The notes under the pieces: generated by a model | The model's input: only the letters and a program-made list of their open reading frames with translations | What the model was told of the DNA's origin: nothing | Database searches by the model: none | Shown: piece after piece, positions 1 to 9,225 of the stretch | Position numbering within the stretch: the first letter of the stretch is position 1 | Layout: every line of letters starts with the position of its first letter | Translations under genes and position numbers: made by a program | NCBI RefSeq assembly: GCF_000186865.1 | Contig: NW_008705595.1 | Span: 273,165 to 337,164, forward strand | Direction of reading: 5' to 3' | Length of the DNA stretch: 64,000 nucleotides | Source of the DNA: Aureococcus anophagefferens | Taxonomy: Eukaryota > Sar > Pelagophyceae > Pelagomonadales > Pelagomonadaceae

Positions 1-181
1 ATTAATCGGCGCGCAGGTTGCCGGCGCCGGCCAGCCTCCGGCGTCCCTTCTAGCCGACGTAGATTAAATAATCCAGCGCGACGGCGTTGTGATTATTTCG
101 CAGGGACATCGGCGTCGGCAGATCGATTTGTCTCCCCTTCGTTCCCTAGTCTACCTCAGCCCTCAGAGTGTATCACAAATA

Positions 182-372
182 AGACGGTCACGTAAGTGGG
201 CCTTCGCGTACGTGAACAAGGCCGCCGAGGGCAAGGACACCCTCAACTGGCTCATGGACTACGCGACGCCCGGCTTCTTCGACGACAGCGGCACCTACGA
301 CTCGAGCTACGGCAACATGACCAAGGGCGAGATGGACATGTTCGACCAACACCCAGTGTGCCACCTTCTACG
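182..372 (+). pseudogene. degenerate coding fragment
   Basis: A stretch readable as about 55 residues (RKWAFAYVNKAAEGKDTLNW..., then Gly/Asp/Tyr/Met-rich sequence to FDQHP) has the composition of real protein. It has no start codon or upstream exon I can define, and it runs straight into the dispersed repeat at about 373. I do not recognise the family. It may be an exon cut by repeat insertion, or a gene relic. Being near the window edge limits what can be said. Confidence 0.3.
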
Positions 373-507
373 GCCCTCCAGCTGCCGATTGGCCAGAACG
401 GGTGGTTCACAGGCTTCGTTGACCCTGTGTTGCAGCTGGTTTGACCACTCATTTTGAGCAGGTCGCGACTCAGGGGTAGTTAGTTAGTACTACATGCTGT
501 CTGAGGG
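373..507 (+). repeat. dispersed repeat R1, copy 1
   Basis: About 135 bp, beginning GCCCTCCAGCTGCCGATTGG and ending ACTACATGCTGTCTG. It recurs in the same orientation at 28781-28914 with only a few substitutions (for example AGAACGG versus AGAGCGG). The flanks of the two copies are unrelated, as expected for an interspersed repeat. I see no terminal repeats or coding capacity that would assign it to a transposon class. Confidence 0.85.
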
Positions 508-1427
508 TAGTCTACCGCGTGCCCCCTTTTTTTTGTACTGCCGAATGCAATTACGAGTCGTTAACTGAAATGTGAGGTCCCATTTTTACGAGCATTCGCA
601 GGTTGGTAAAACAATGCGGCGCGAAGCGGGTCCCGGCACGGGCACCGTCTCACTTATCCGTGCATCGATCCGTGCAGCGCACAACGGAAACAGTAATCGT
701 GCTGAACGAGTCCTGCATCCGAGGCGATCTGGAAGGAGTGTAGAGCCAGTAAGTAGCGAGCCACGCATTGAGCTAAAGGTCGGTGTCCGCCTATTCCGCA
801 CCCGGGAGCATAGGCTCGTAGGCGCATTCGATGCCCTTGTATACAGACCAGGCACACAAGGGGTCTATACCACCGAGCTCATCTCGGGGGGGGCAAAATA
901 CCAAGGCGACTCGTGTCCGATGCTCTGCGTCTCTGTGTCGCGGAAATAGCTTGACGCATGTACCCCGGCCTTAGGCAGTCACGGACCGATCGCGTGACCT
1001 ACGTGAGATCCAAGATGCATTTGCCGGCGCACGTACGATTTTGACCTCTATCAATTAAGTTCTACTTTGTAGGTGGAAAAAGCAGCTCCAGCACCAGTGT
1101 CGCAGCATAGTAATTACACGTTCCCCTCTCGTGGTCTCCAGACTAATCGGGAGTCGGCTCGTACATCATCACAAAGGCACATAGATGTGAGCAGGAAGCT
1201 GTCTAGAACATTTTCATCCACTATGTTAGGTTTCATTGGGTGGAACTCAACTGACCTCCGGTGAGCGACGGTCATCATCATTCACACAAGCCCAAAATTT
1301 AAATCAAGAGAAGCAACAGTCAGTATTTCAAGGTCTTAACCATACTGTAAACGCGGTAAGTGGAGAGCGGCGGCCAAGCACAGCATCTGCATGTCTTGGA
1401 GTAGAGAGTGGGAGGCGCGAGGGGAGC
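508..1427. other. intergenic region upstream of LRRC49
   Basis: No gene is supported here. An open frame at 572-949 has no recognisable motif and atypical composition. Readable sequence at about 1073-1264 and the open frame from 1236 to the LRRC49 ATG at 1428 may include an upstream exon of that gene. GT-rich candidate donors lie near 1259 and 1355, but no junction could be fixed. Confidence 0.4.
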
Positions 1428-4202
1428 ATGAGTGCTGACGATAAAAGACAAGCAACCCGCGCAGACAGTTTTGGCGGGGGGCGAGATGGGCGCAAAGGCA
1501 TCGGGAGTGTGGCTGTTACTAACAGTGCAACCAAAAGCAGTGACGTTGCTTCGCCGGGCATTGATTCATCAGAGCTGGGTGTCAAAGGTGTGAATAGCAC
1601 AAACCCACCAAACTCCAATTCCGGAAAAAGAAGCCTGTCGTCGCCTGGATCCGCGTGTACAGAGGCGCCTCTATTGACAGGAGAAAGGGCGATTTCACCC
1701 GCAAATTTGGTGGTCTTTCCTACTGGCAAACAACGTCGCGACGTGGTGATGCAACCCTCCAACGCAACTCCTGCTGAAGTATTGTCCGGGGACACAGGTC
1801 AATTGCCTGACAATAGTCATGTATTAGCATCCGGTAGACGCATACCTGAGGTGAGCATAGATGGAGCACACGCTGATATAGACGGTGGCGGACTGTCGCA
1901 GCGGTCAGCACGTCGGCGAGGCCACCCGCACCGCGAGGTGAGTGCCGAGAGGCTAGATTCTTGGAGCGAGGTGATCGGACCTGTAAGATCACGTGCACGG
2001 GGTAGTGTTGATGACTCCTGGTACCTTGAGAACGAGAAGAAAGCTCAAATAATTTCACATGAACCTCAGCGAGGTCACGCTGAGCTCCCATCCACCCGGA
2101 AGTCAATCGATGCGAATTCCCAGCCAAGTGTTGATACCCTAACTGGCAGAAGCAAGCCGCCAACAAGCCTTGGCAGTGGGAGAGACGGCACCGAGCGTCG
2201 TGACTGCAACAAGGATCGGGATAGGGAGAAACGTCGAGAGTCCCAAGGCAGCAATCATCCAAGTATAGCCCAAGTAACAGGTGAGAAGCCACCCTCAGAC
2301 GGGGTCTTTTTTGCACAATACAAAGGCCATCCCGAGACACTGGTTGTATATCGATCACCAGAGGAGCGCGCAGCCAACCCAGAGCGACTGAATCTAGATC
2401 GCCGTCACCTAACTGTCTGTCCTATCCTCAAATCCGAAGAACGCGTGCGTTTGCTTAACTACCAAAACAATTACATCGAAGAGATCCGCCATCTGTCTCA
2501 TTTGCCCAACCTGATCTTCTTGGATTTGTACAATAATTGTATTGAAAGCTTGTCGCGTGACCTTGAGTGCGTTCCCACACTGCGAGTGTTGATGTTGGGG
2601 AAGAATCGCATCAAAGCTATCTCTCATCTCGAGAAGCTGGGTAAGCTCGATGTCCTTGACCTTCATTCGAATGCAATAGCAAAGGTAGAGCACCTTGGCG
2701 CACTATCAGAATTGCGAGTCCTGAACCTTGCGGGTAACCGTCTCACCGAGCTTGATGAGCTTGGTAGCCTACAATCCCCCACAGAGCTTAATGTGAGGCG
2801 CAATCAAATCGTCAAGGCTTGCTCACTGCAGCAATTACAGTCCCTCCAGCGCGTCTTCCTGAGTAACAATCGAGTCCAATCATTTGACGCGGTTGCTTGC
2901 CTTTTTGATGTTCGTTTCCTTATGGAGCTCAGCATGGATGGCAATCCTATTGCTCTGCAAGATCCACATGCTTATAGGCGCTTCGCTGTAGAGCGTGTTA
3001 AGACACTCCGGCACCTTGATCTGAAAAGAGTCACTGATGCTGAACGACGTGCAGTTGCCCTGGAGTCCCAGAAAGAGGATGAAAGGAGACGAGCCGCGGA
3101 AAAGCATGAAATGCTCGAACTTGAGCGACGCAAGTTACAGGCTGAGCGCCACGAGGCGATCCGTGCTGCAGAACGCCAGTGGATCGACCGGACCGGACCC
3201 AAAGATCACAACCATAATTCAAGCTCGCGAAACGGCGCTTCCCGTATCAACGGCGTCTGCCATCCGAGTCGAGATCACGGAGAGAATCGGCCGTCTTCAT
3301 CTGGATCGGTATTGTTGAACAATACCATTGCCTCCAATGGACACCCAATCGGTGGCTCCTGCGCACTCATGCACGACAGTGATGATGCGCTGGGTAGTGA
3401 TGAGCGTCCATGTGACGATGTCGTCTACTTGCCGCGCGGGGACCGACAATCTTCAAAACGTACTTCAGCGAATGGCGCCATACAAGCACTAGCATCGCCG
3501 TCCTCGTGCATTTCCACATTTCCAGCAACAGGTGATGCATCAAAGACTCGACCGGACATTGATAAAGGATCTCCCGCCAAGAGGCCCCCCAATCCAAACC
3601 GCATGGCTCCAGCAGCAGGCTACTACGAAGTTGAGATAGGGGGTGTTCACCGCGAAGAGCGTGCTCTCCAGCTGTACGGAGAAGCTTGGGAATGCCTAGA
3701 ATCACCGAAGATCATAGGATCATCGACAGCCCTAGTTTGTCGCTTCGTCTCTGTGGAACGTATAGTCGAAAAGCTCCGCCCTCACGCTCGCAATTTTGTG
3801 AGGCTGAAGAAAGCCACCTTTGGAGACAACGCCATACACACACTCCGCCATGTCTTGCAGCTTGCTAGCGTCTTGCACAGCAACCCATGCCTCGTTGAGC
3901 TCAAGATTGAGTCCAATCCGGTGTGTTCCCTCAGACTTCTGAGGCCCTTAATTTGTGCTAGTCTCCCAGCTGTCGAGTGTTTCAATGGTACTGCAGTATC
4001 ATCCAAAGATCGGATACGACACAGTCTGCAACTTGGAACATTTCGTGACTATATCGAAGTGGCCGAGAAAGTAAGCACGGCTTCATCTCTCTCCCAGACC
4101 ACTCATGACAGCGATGAACATGACACTGTGAAGCGAGTCATCACCACCGCGACGACCAATGCACTCCGAGCAGAAGAATTCAGGCGTGCTCTTGACAAGT
4201 GA
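1428..4202 (+). CDS. LRRC49: LRRC49-like subunit of the tubulin polyglutamylase complex
   Basis: About 924 residues from the first in-frame ATG; the frame stays open upstream to 1236, so the true N-terminus may be longer. Residues ~1-305 are Ser/Arg-rich low complexity. At ~305-325 comes the family block VVYRSPEERAANPERLNLDR, then SDS22-type leucine-rich repeats (LIFLDLYNNCI, LRVLMLGKNRI, LDVLDLHSNAI, LRVLNLAGNRL) to ~535, an LRR cap and a charged helix (~535-590). A C-terminal domain (~730-880, YYEVEIGG... LQLYGEAWECLESP) also matches LRRC49. In animals LRRC49 (TPGS4) is a non-catalytic subunit of the TTLL1 tubulin polyglutamylase complex that modifies axonemal tubulin. This implies cilia or flagella. 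The insert between the LRR cap and C-terminal domain is long and disordered. No intron is needed in this span. Confidence 0.88.
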   Translation: MSADDKRQATRADSFGGGRDGRKGIGSVAVTNSATKSSDVASPGIDSSELGVKGVNSTNPPNSNSGKRSLSSPGSACTEAPLLTGERAISPANLVVFPTGKQRRDVVMQPSNATPAEVLSGDTGQLPDNSHVLASGRRIPEVSIDGAHADIDGGGLSQRSARRRGHPHREVSAERLDSWSEVIGPVRSRARGSVDDSWYLENEKKAQIISHEPQRGHAELPSTRKSIDANSQPSVDTLTGRSKPPTSLGSGRDGTERRDCNKDRDREKRRESQGSNHPSIAQVTGEKPPSDGVFFAQYKGHPETLVVYRSPEERAANPERLNLDRRHLTVCPILKSEERVRLLNYQNNYIEEIRHLSHLPNLIFLDLYNNCIESLSRDLECVPTLRVLMLGKNRIKAISHLEKLGKLDVLDLHSNAIAKVEHLGALSELRVLNLAGNRLTELDELGSLQSPTELNVRRNQIVKACSLQQLQSLQRVFLSNNRVQSFDAVACLFDVRFLMELSMDGNPIALQDPHAYRRFAVERVKTLRHLDLKRVTDAERRAVALESQKEDERRRAAEKHEMLELERRKLQAERHEAIRAAERQWIDRTGPKDHNHNSSSRNGASRINGVCHPSRDHGENRPSSSGSVLLNNTIASNGHPIGGSCALMHDSDDALGSDERPCDDVVYLPRGDRQSSKRTSANGAIQALASPSSCISTFPATGDASKTRPDIDKGSPAKRPPNPNRMAPAAGYYEVEIGGVHREERALQLYGEAWECLESPKIIGSSTALVCRFVSVERIVEKLRPHARNFVRLKKATFGDNAIHTLRHVLQLASVLHSNPCLVELKIESNPVCSLRLLRPLICASLPAVECFNGTAVSSKDRIRHSLQLGTFRDYIEVAEKVSTASSLSQTTHDSDEHDTVKRVITTATTNALRAEEFRRALDK

Positions 4203-5270
4203 GATTTGAGAGTTCTCGCCACTTCTTTTATCCAGTCGTGTCGCAGGTTCTGGCCGGAGGCTATTCATCAGCTCGTTGACGAATGCCTTGAGCATGATGG
4301 TCTATGTGACGCGTTCTTCGCCAACGAACCAGTCTGGCAGTAACCGGCAGAATCATGGGAACGGGTGCGCGCATAGATCGCCTTACACACGAGATCCTCC
4401 TGTACAAAGGCCCAATATAGGTGACTCCCCTACGTGCGGTCTACGCCAGCTTGATCTCTACAGCGACACTGTCCTTTGAGTCTGTCCAACTGCCGTTTGT
4501 CAACTTAAGTCACGGTCCAACTGCTGGGTCCATTCGATTTGGAGCCATGCGAGAGCACGTGTTGCTGGGGGTTCTGGCTTAGCTTCCTACAGCGGCCGGC
4601 CACGCAAGCTGCCCTATACGCCACGGTGGGATTAATGGCGGTTCTATAGTAGCTCGCCACCTCCCCGGACCCGGGGGCTCATGGGGGGGGGGGGGGGCGT
4701 GGGTTGTTTTATCTGAATCCGAATTTGAATCTGACCATGAGTAGACAGTGCTCAGTTCTCCTCGGTTTCACGGAAACAAGTTCTACTCAGGAGTTCAGTT
4801 TGAGCGGATTAGCGTAAAAGTTCAAGTTAGATAGATTAAGGTTAGGTTAGGGCTCAGGGGGCGCTTATCCAGGGGGGTTCGTGGGGTACCTTGGCGAGCC
4901 GAGCCAGGTGGCGGCCGGAGGCCGCCCCCTAGCCGTCGCAGCGGAGGTTGGTCGTGAGGGTGGCGAGAGCGGCGCGGTCCGCGAGGCGGCGCGCGTCGTC
5001 TTCGAGTCGGTGGGAGAGGGCTCAGGGGCAGCACGAGTGTGTTCTGTGACATGCCACGTACCTTGGAGCTCCTACGTACACCCCAATGCCGTAAATGCAA
5101 TTTTGCGCCGCTTAGCTCGACCTTAAGGGCGTATTTTTTGTCCGTGGAACAGCAGCGGGGTACCGAGCTCTCCGAGCCGCACGGAGAGATCGCTCGCTCG
5201 GCCTCCAGCGCCGGCGGAGGGTCGCGGCGCGACGAGCTGGGCGGTCTCGCCGCACCGCCTATGCATGGGT
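4203..5270. other. intergenic, with a G15 homopolymer
   Basis: I see no supported gene. A run of 15 G lies at 4683-4697. From about 4860 the sequence becomes very GC-rich and leads into the palindrome starting at 5271. Open frames on both strands here are long only because of high GC. Confidence 0.5.
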
Positions 5271-5424
5271 GGACTTGGGCCAGCGCATCGCCGCCGCTCT
5301 CGGACCGCTTCGAGTTTTCCACCTCGTCGGCGCGGACCCGTCGACGAACGCCTGGCGCCAAAACGACCGCCGCGAGCAGCTACAGGACGTCGGGCGCGTG
5401 AACTGCGCGCGTAGCGGCGACGCG

Positions 5425-5882
5425 GTAGATGGGCCTCTGGTTTGGCGAACGATTTCTCGACGGCCAGGGCCCGCACGTGTCCTGGGACCCGCGTTCGGGC
5501 GGTCGAGCGGCTCGGGCGGGAACTTCGCGGCTGGTGGAAAACTCGAAGATGGCGTCTGCTCGCGGCTCTGCGAGTTTGGTTCGACCTATACCATGCCCAC
5601 GGACGCCTTGGACACCACGGGCGCGAAATTCCACGCCTTTCGCGAGATGACGTTTTCGGGTGTCGACGGGCCACGCCGGCGACGTCTTCTTGGGCCCCTG
5701 CGGACGCGTTCTCTGCGATGTCGAAGGTCTCACGGCCTGCAAGTCGACGTCCGAGACACCCCTCGACGCCGCCGACCCGCGGCGCTCGCTGTGGAACCGC
5801 CACGGCGACGACACGCTCCGCGAACGCGGCGACGAAGTCATGGTGCCAGCATGGGCCGAGAACGTCCGTGGAACGGTCGATT
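5425..5882 (+). pseudogene. frameshifted protein remnant in palindrome left arm
   Basis: Three forward frames in succession read as plausible protein: LWFGERFLDGQGPHVSWDPR from ~5430, GGNFAAGGKLEDGVCSRLCE through GAKFHAFREMTFSGVDG from ~5517, and STGHAGDVFLGPCGRVLCD through RGDEVMVPAWAENVRGTVD from ~5661. Moving between them needs at least two frameshifts or unseen introns. The same readings exist in reverse in the right arm. I do not recognise the family. Strong GC preference at third positions differs from the intact neighbouring genes. Confidence 0.5.
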
Positions 5883-6049
5883 TAGGGTGGCTAGGGACTT
5901 GGCTAGGGGCTTGTTCTGCCGCTCGTGGCGCTCGTAAGACACAAAGGGCAGTCCGGTGGTCGGGTATGGACTTCCTACGCGACAGGCTACCAATGTAAAG
6001 CGAATTAACGAAGCGGGAGCGGCCAGGCGCCACCGTCAGTGCCGCAATC

Positions 6050-6500
6050 GACCGTTCCACGGACGTTTTCGGCCCATGCTGGCACCATGACTTCGTCGCC
6101 GCGTTCGCGGAGCGTGTCGTCGCCATGGCGGTTCCACAGCGAGCGCCGCGGGTCGGCGGCGTCGAGGGGTGTCTCGGACGTCGACTTGCAGGCCGTGAGA
6201 CCTTCGACATCGCAGAGAACGCGTCCGCAGGGGCCCAAGAAGACGTCGCCGGCGTGGCCCGTCGACACCCGAAAACGTCATCTCGCGAAAGGCGTGGAAT
6301 TTCGCGCCCGTGGTGTCCAAGGCGTCCGTGGGCATGGTATAGGTCGAACCAAACTCGCAGAGCCGCGAGCAGACGCCATCTTCGAGTTTTCCACCAGCCG
6401 CGAAGTTCCCGCCCGAGCCGCTCGACCGCCCGAACGCGGGTCCCAGGACACGTGCGGGCCCTGGCCGTCGAGAAATCGTTCGCCAAACCCAGGGCACGTC
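6050..6500 (-). pseudogene. second copy of the remnant, palindrome right arm
   Basis: Reverse-strand counterpart of the remnant in the left arm. It shows the same three-frame order and nearly the same residues (for example GRERPWNGR in one arm, GRKRPWNGR in the other). Because the same shifts occur in both arms, the damage, or the intron structure, predates the inverted duplication. Confidence 0.5.
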
Positions 6501-6660
6501 CCACCGCGTCGCCGCTACGCGCGCAGTTCGCGCGCCCGACGCCTCACAGCAGCTCGCGGCGCCGGTTCGGCGTGCGCGCGCGCCGACGGGTCCGCGCCGA
6601 CGATGTGCAAAACCCGAAGCGGTCGGAGAGCGGCGACGATGCGCTAGCCCGAGTCCCGTA

Positions 6661-7840
6661 GCATGTCAAGGATGCCCTCGGGGCCAAGGGCGCTCCGCCG
6701 CGACGCGCTCGTGCGGCGGTAGGGCGACAGCGATAGTTTGGAGCCGAAAAAGGCGCCGACTTCGTGCCCGTGTGCTGCGGCGCCAGCCCTCGCGCCGAGC
6801 GCTGCAAAGGTCTCAAGGCGTGCCTATGGTCCTAAGGCCTCTGCCTACGCGCGCGGTGCGGCGCGGCGCGGCGCACGACTTCGGCTGCGGAGGCCGGTAC
6901 CGCAAATCGGCCTCAGCGTTCACTTCACAAAAATGCGCCCTTAGGAGATCCTTAGGGAATCATCGCCGCATCTTGGGCCGCCCCCCCAACTTGGGCCGCC
7001 GGCCCTTGGCGGCGTCCTGCGGTCGCTGCTGGGGCTCTGCGTGCACTCCTAACACGTCGAACCCGTTCGGAGTAACCCCGTGTGCTGCGCCGATGCTTTG
7101 AGTGCGCTGAAATTCGTTGTGGAGCTCGCTATCCAGCCCAAAAAGCTCGCGGTGCGCCTCGAGGACAGCTCGTTGGCGAATACGATGCACGTCGCGCGTC
7201 GGCCCGTGTCGCAGGACCTCCCCTCAACGTCCATGATGATGACATCGACGCCGGCTGCCTCGCTGCAGGCGCCGAGGTCGCACGTGCCGCCGTAGGGGCT
7301 GCGTCGACCGGTTCGGCGCCGGGGCCCATGGGCTGCCCCGACATGTCTGCCAGGGCGAGCACGAGGTCTTCTCGCCCTTCCACGTCGACGACGCGTGCTC
7401 TACGCCCTCGGGGGCCAGACGGGTTCGCATCAAGGGCTCCGGCGAATCGGTGTTCCCGAGCGGCTCCGGCGCCGACTTGTACGACTGCTTCTACTTCGAG
7501 TCGTACTGGAGCTACCGCTACGCGTCGTTCCAGGCCCGCTACGGCTACGACACGGACTCCTACGGCTAGAGCAACGCCTACTGCTACTTGCCCGGGGCCT
7601 ACTCGGCCACCTCGGGCGGCTACCCGCACAGGCCGCCCCGCGGCACCGCGGTCGACGCGGCCGCCATCGCCGCACGGTCATCCACCGAAGTTGTAGCTCT
7701 CCGGTCGTTTCCCGACGCGCGAGGGCCCGGTAAGAAGCGCCTTCGTCAATGCGGCTGCTTCGCGGCGACGGCGTCGCAGCATGGGATCCACCACGACGTA
7801 CGTAGTGCAACATATGCCATTCGAAGTTCGACGATGGTTC
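6661..7840. pseudogene. GC-rich region with a Tyr-rich coding relic (7321-7569)
   Basis: Forward frame 1 from 7321 reads as protein-like sequence (HVCQGEHEVFSPFHVDDACS, then FYFESYWSYRYASFQARYGY) and hits an in-frame TAG at 7567-7569, after which it resumes as SNAYCYLPGAYSATSGGYPH. On the reverse strand, 7050-7250 contains DVIIMDVEG-like and VFANELSSRRTASF-like pieces. None joins into an intact gene. I read it as decayed coding sequence of unknown family. The rest shows no gene. Confidence 0.35.
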
Positions 7841-8287
7841 TTAGGTCTTAGTTTCTTCTTCCGCGTCCGCGCGCGCCTTCGCTTCCGCGCGCGCCTTCGC
7901 GTCGCGCTTCAACGCGCGGACGAGATCGCGGATTCGGGTCTTCTTGAGGTTGACGCGGCCGTACTCCTCCAAAAGCGGCCCGATCTCGTCCTTCCTGTAG
8001 GTCGACTTGACCTTGTACGCGGGCTCCTCGTCGTGCTGCGACTGGGGCCACTTCACGAGGAGGATCAGGCTCGCGACCGCAAGGTCGCCGGGCTCCTTCG
8101 CGCCTTCCCCGGAGAGCGAATCGACGATGCCCGGGATCTTGTCCTCGCAGTCGATCACGAACTTCTCGTCCGCCTTCTTCTTGCGCTCGGCGGCGCCCGC
8201 CGCCGTGTTGGCCGCCTCGGCGTCCCTCCGTCGTTGGTCGGCGTCCTGGGCCTCGAGGGCCTTGTCGCCGGCGAGTCCTAGCGGCAC
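7841..8287 (-). CDS. charged Ala/Lys-rich partial open frame
   Basis: A 148-codon reverse-strand frame without an ATG. It starts LGLAGDKALEAQDADQRRRD, has a structured-looking middle (FVIDCEDKIPGIVDSL, LAVASLILLVKWPQSQ, IGPLLEEYGRVNLKKTRIRD) and ends in an Ala/Lys/Arg/Glu helix that would form a coiled coil. Codon positions look coding, but no start, splice site or homologue is clear. It is probably an exon or fragment of an unknown protein. Confidence 0.35.
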   Translation of the reverse strand: MPLGLAGDKALEAQDADQRRRDAEAANTAAGAAERKKKADEKFVIDCEDKIPGIVDSLSGEGAKEPGDLAVASLILLVKWPQSQHDEEPAYKVKSTYRKDEIGPLLEEYGRVNLKKTRIRDLVRALKRDAKARAEAKARADAEEETKT

Positions 8288-9225
8288 CGGCGACTCCCGG
8301 TCGAACTCCCGGTCCCGCGCGCGCGGTGTGGCAATTCAGCGATCGCCCAGCGGCGCGTGGCGCGGCAACCAACGACAAGGAGCTCGTTGATTGGTCGGGA
8401 GGTGGGTGGCCGGCACCAAGAACCGGGGATGTTGGGGATGTTGTCTGATACTGTTTTTGGGGCGCCTCCTGGATCAAGCAAGAGGCGCCCGGGATAAAAG
8501 CCGCGGTACCTTATGACGGGTTCCTCGCTCGCGGGCCCGGCACCCACCCACCCACCTCCTGGCCAATCAGGGACCTCCTTTTCGTTAGTTACCTTCAAGT
8601 TGCCGCTCGCGAAATCGCCACAAGCGCGCGCGGAACCGCGCGCGCGGGTCGCGTTTGTCGCGGAGCTGCGCGGTCCTATCTCCGGTTTGCGATGAGAACA
8701 GGCACCTGCGCCGCTCGAGTCGCCGCGGCGAGAAGTGGCGTTTGCCCAGAGACTACGATAGCGACGTGAAGACACGTCGCCGAGGTGCCGCGCGACCGTC
8801 AGCCGCGGCACCGCGGGTCATGACCGCCCGCGCGCGCGCGCGCGTTACAAGTACCCATCAGTACACTGTAGATTTTCCAAATCAGGCCTCCGGACCCACC
8901 CACCCACTCGTCATGAGGTTCGAATCTTTTGTCCGTGGTCGCCTTAAGGTCTTATTATTTTGCTCGCCCGCTATGGACTCCAAACCACCGCTATCAGAGA
9001 AATTTGGGGCCGCCCACGTCCAGCTAGCTGGCCAGTTAGAATACGGGGAGGGTGTCGTTTGGCGCGGGGTATGGGAGTATGCGCGCGTCTCACGGGGTGT
9101 TGTAATCAGATTCGCCGCTCTAGAGCTTTTGACTTAGGCCTGAGACGAGATTGAAGGGTGGGCGTCTTAAGTTCGAGTACCAGAGGAAGCGGTCGGCAAC
9201 GGCATTCGACGCGGAGACGCCCCAA
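8288..9225. other. intergenic, GC-rich then mixed
   Basis: I see no gene. There is a short alternating CG tract at about 8828-8843. The frame of the following MORN protein is open upstream of its first ATG to 9151 but begins there without an ATG, so an upstream exon cannot be excluded. Confidence 0.4.

Larger units (their letters stand above)
5271..6660. repeat. large imperfect palindrome with ~610-bp arms
   Basis: The left arm (~5271-5882) is the reverse complement of the right arm (~6047-6660), separated by a ~164-bp unique spacer. Matching landmarks are TTTGGCGAACGATTTCTCGA at ~5440 with its complement at ~6470, and CGTCCGTGGAACGGTCGAT at ~5865 with its complement near 6047. The arms differ by scattered substitutions and a replaced segment of tens of bases at ~5355-5390 versus ~6540-6575, so they have diverged since duplication. 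Both arms carry the same broken coding sequence. It could be a foldback element, an inverted gene duplication, or an assembly or hairpin artefact. Confidence 0.85.

Noticed and set aside
4820..6650. Many 150-370-codon open frames on both strands
   Set aside because: High GC depletes stop codons, and the palindrome makes each reading appear twice. Only the succession of three protein-like frames was kept, as a pseudogene.
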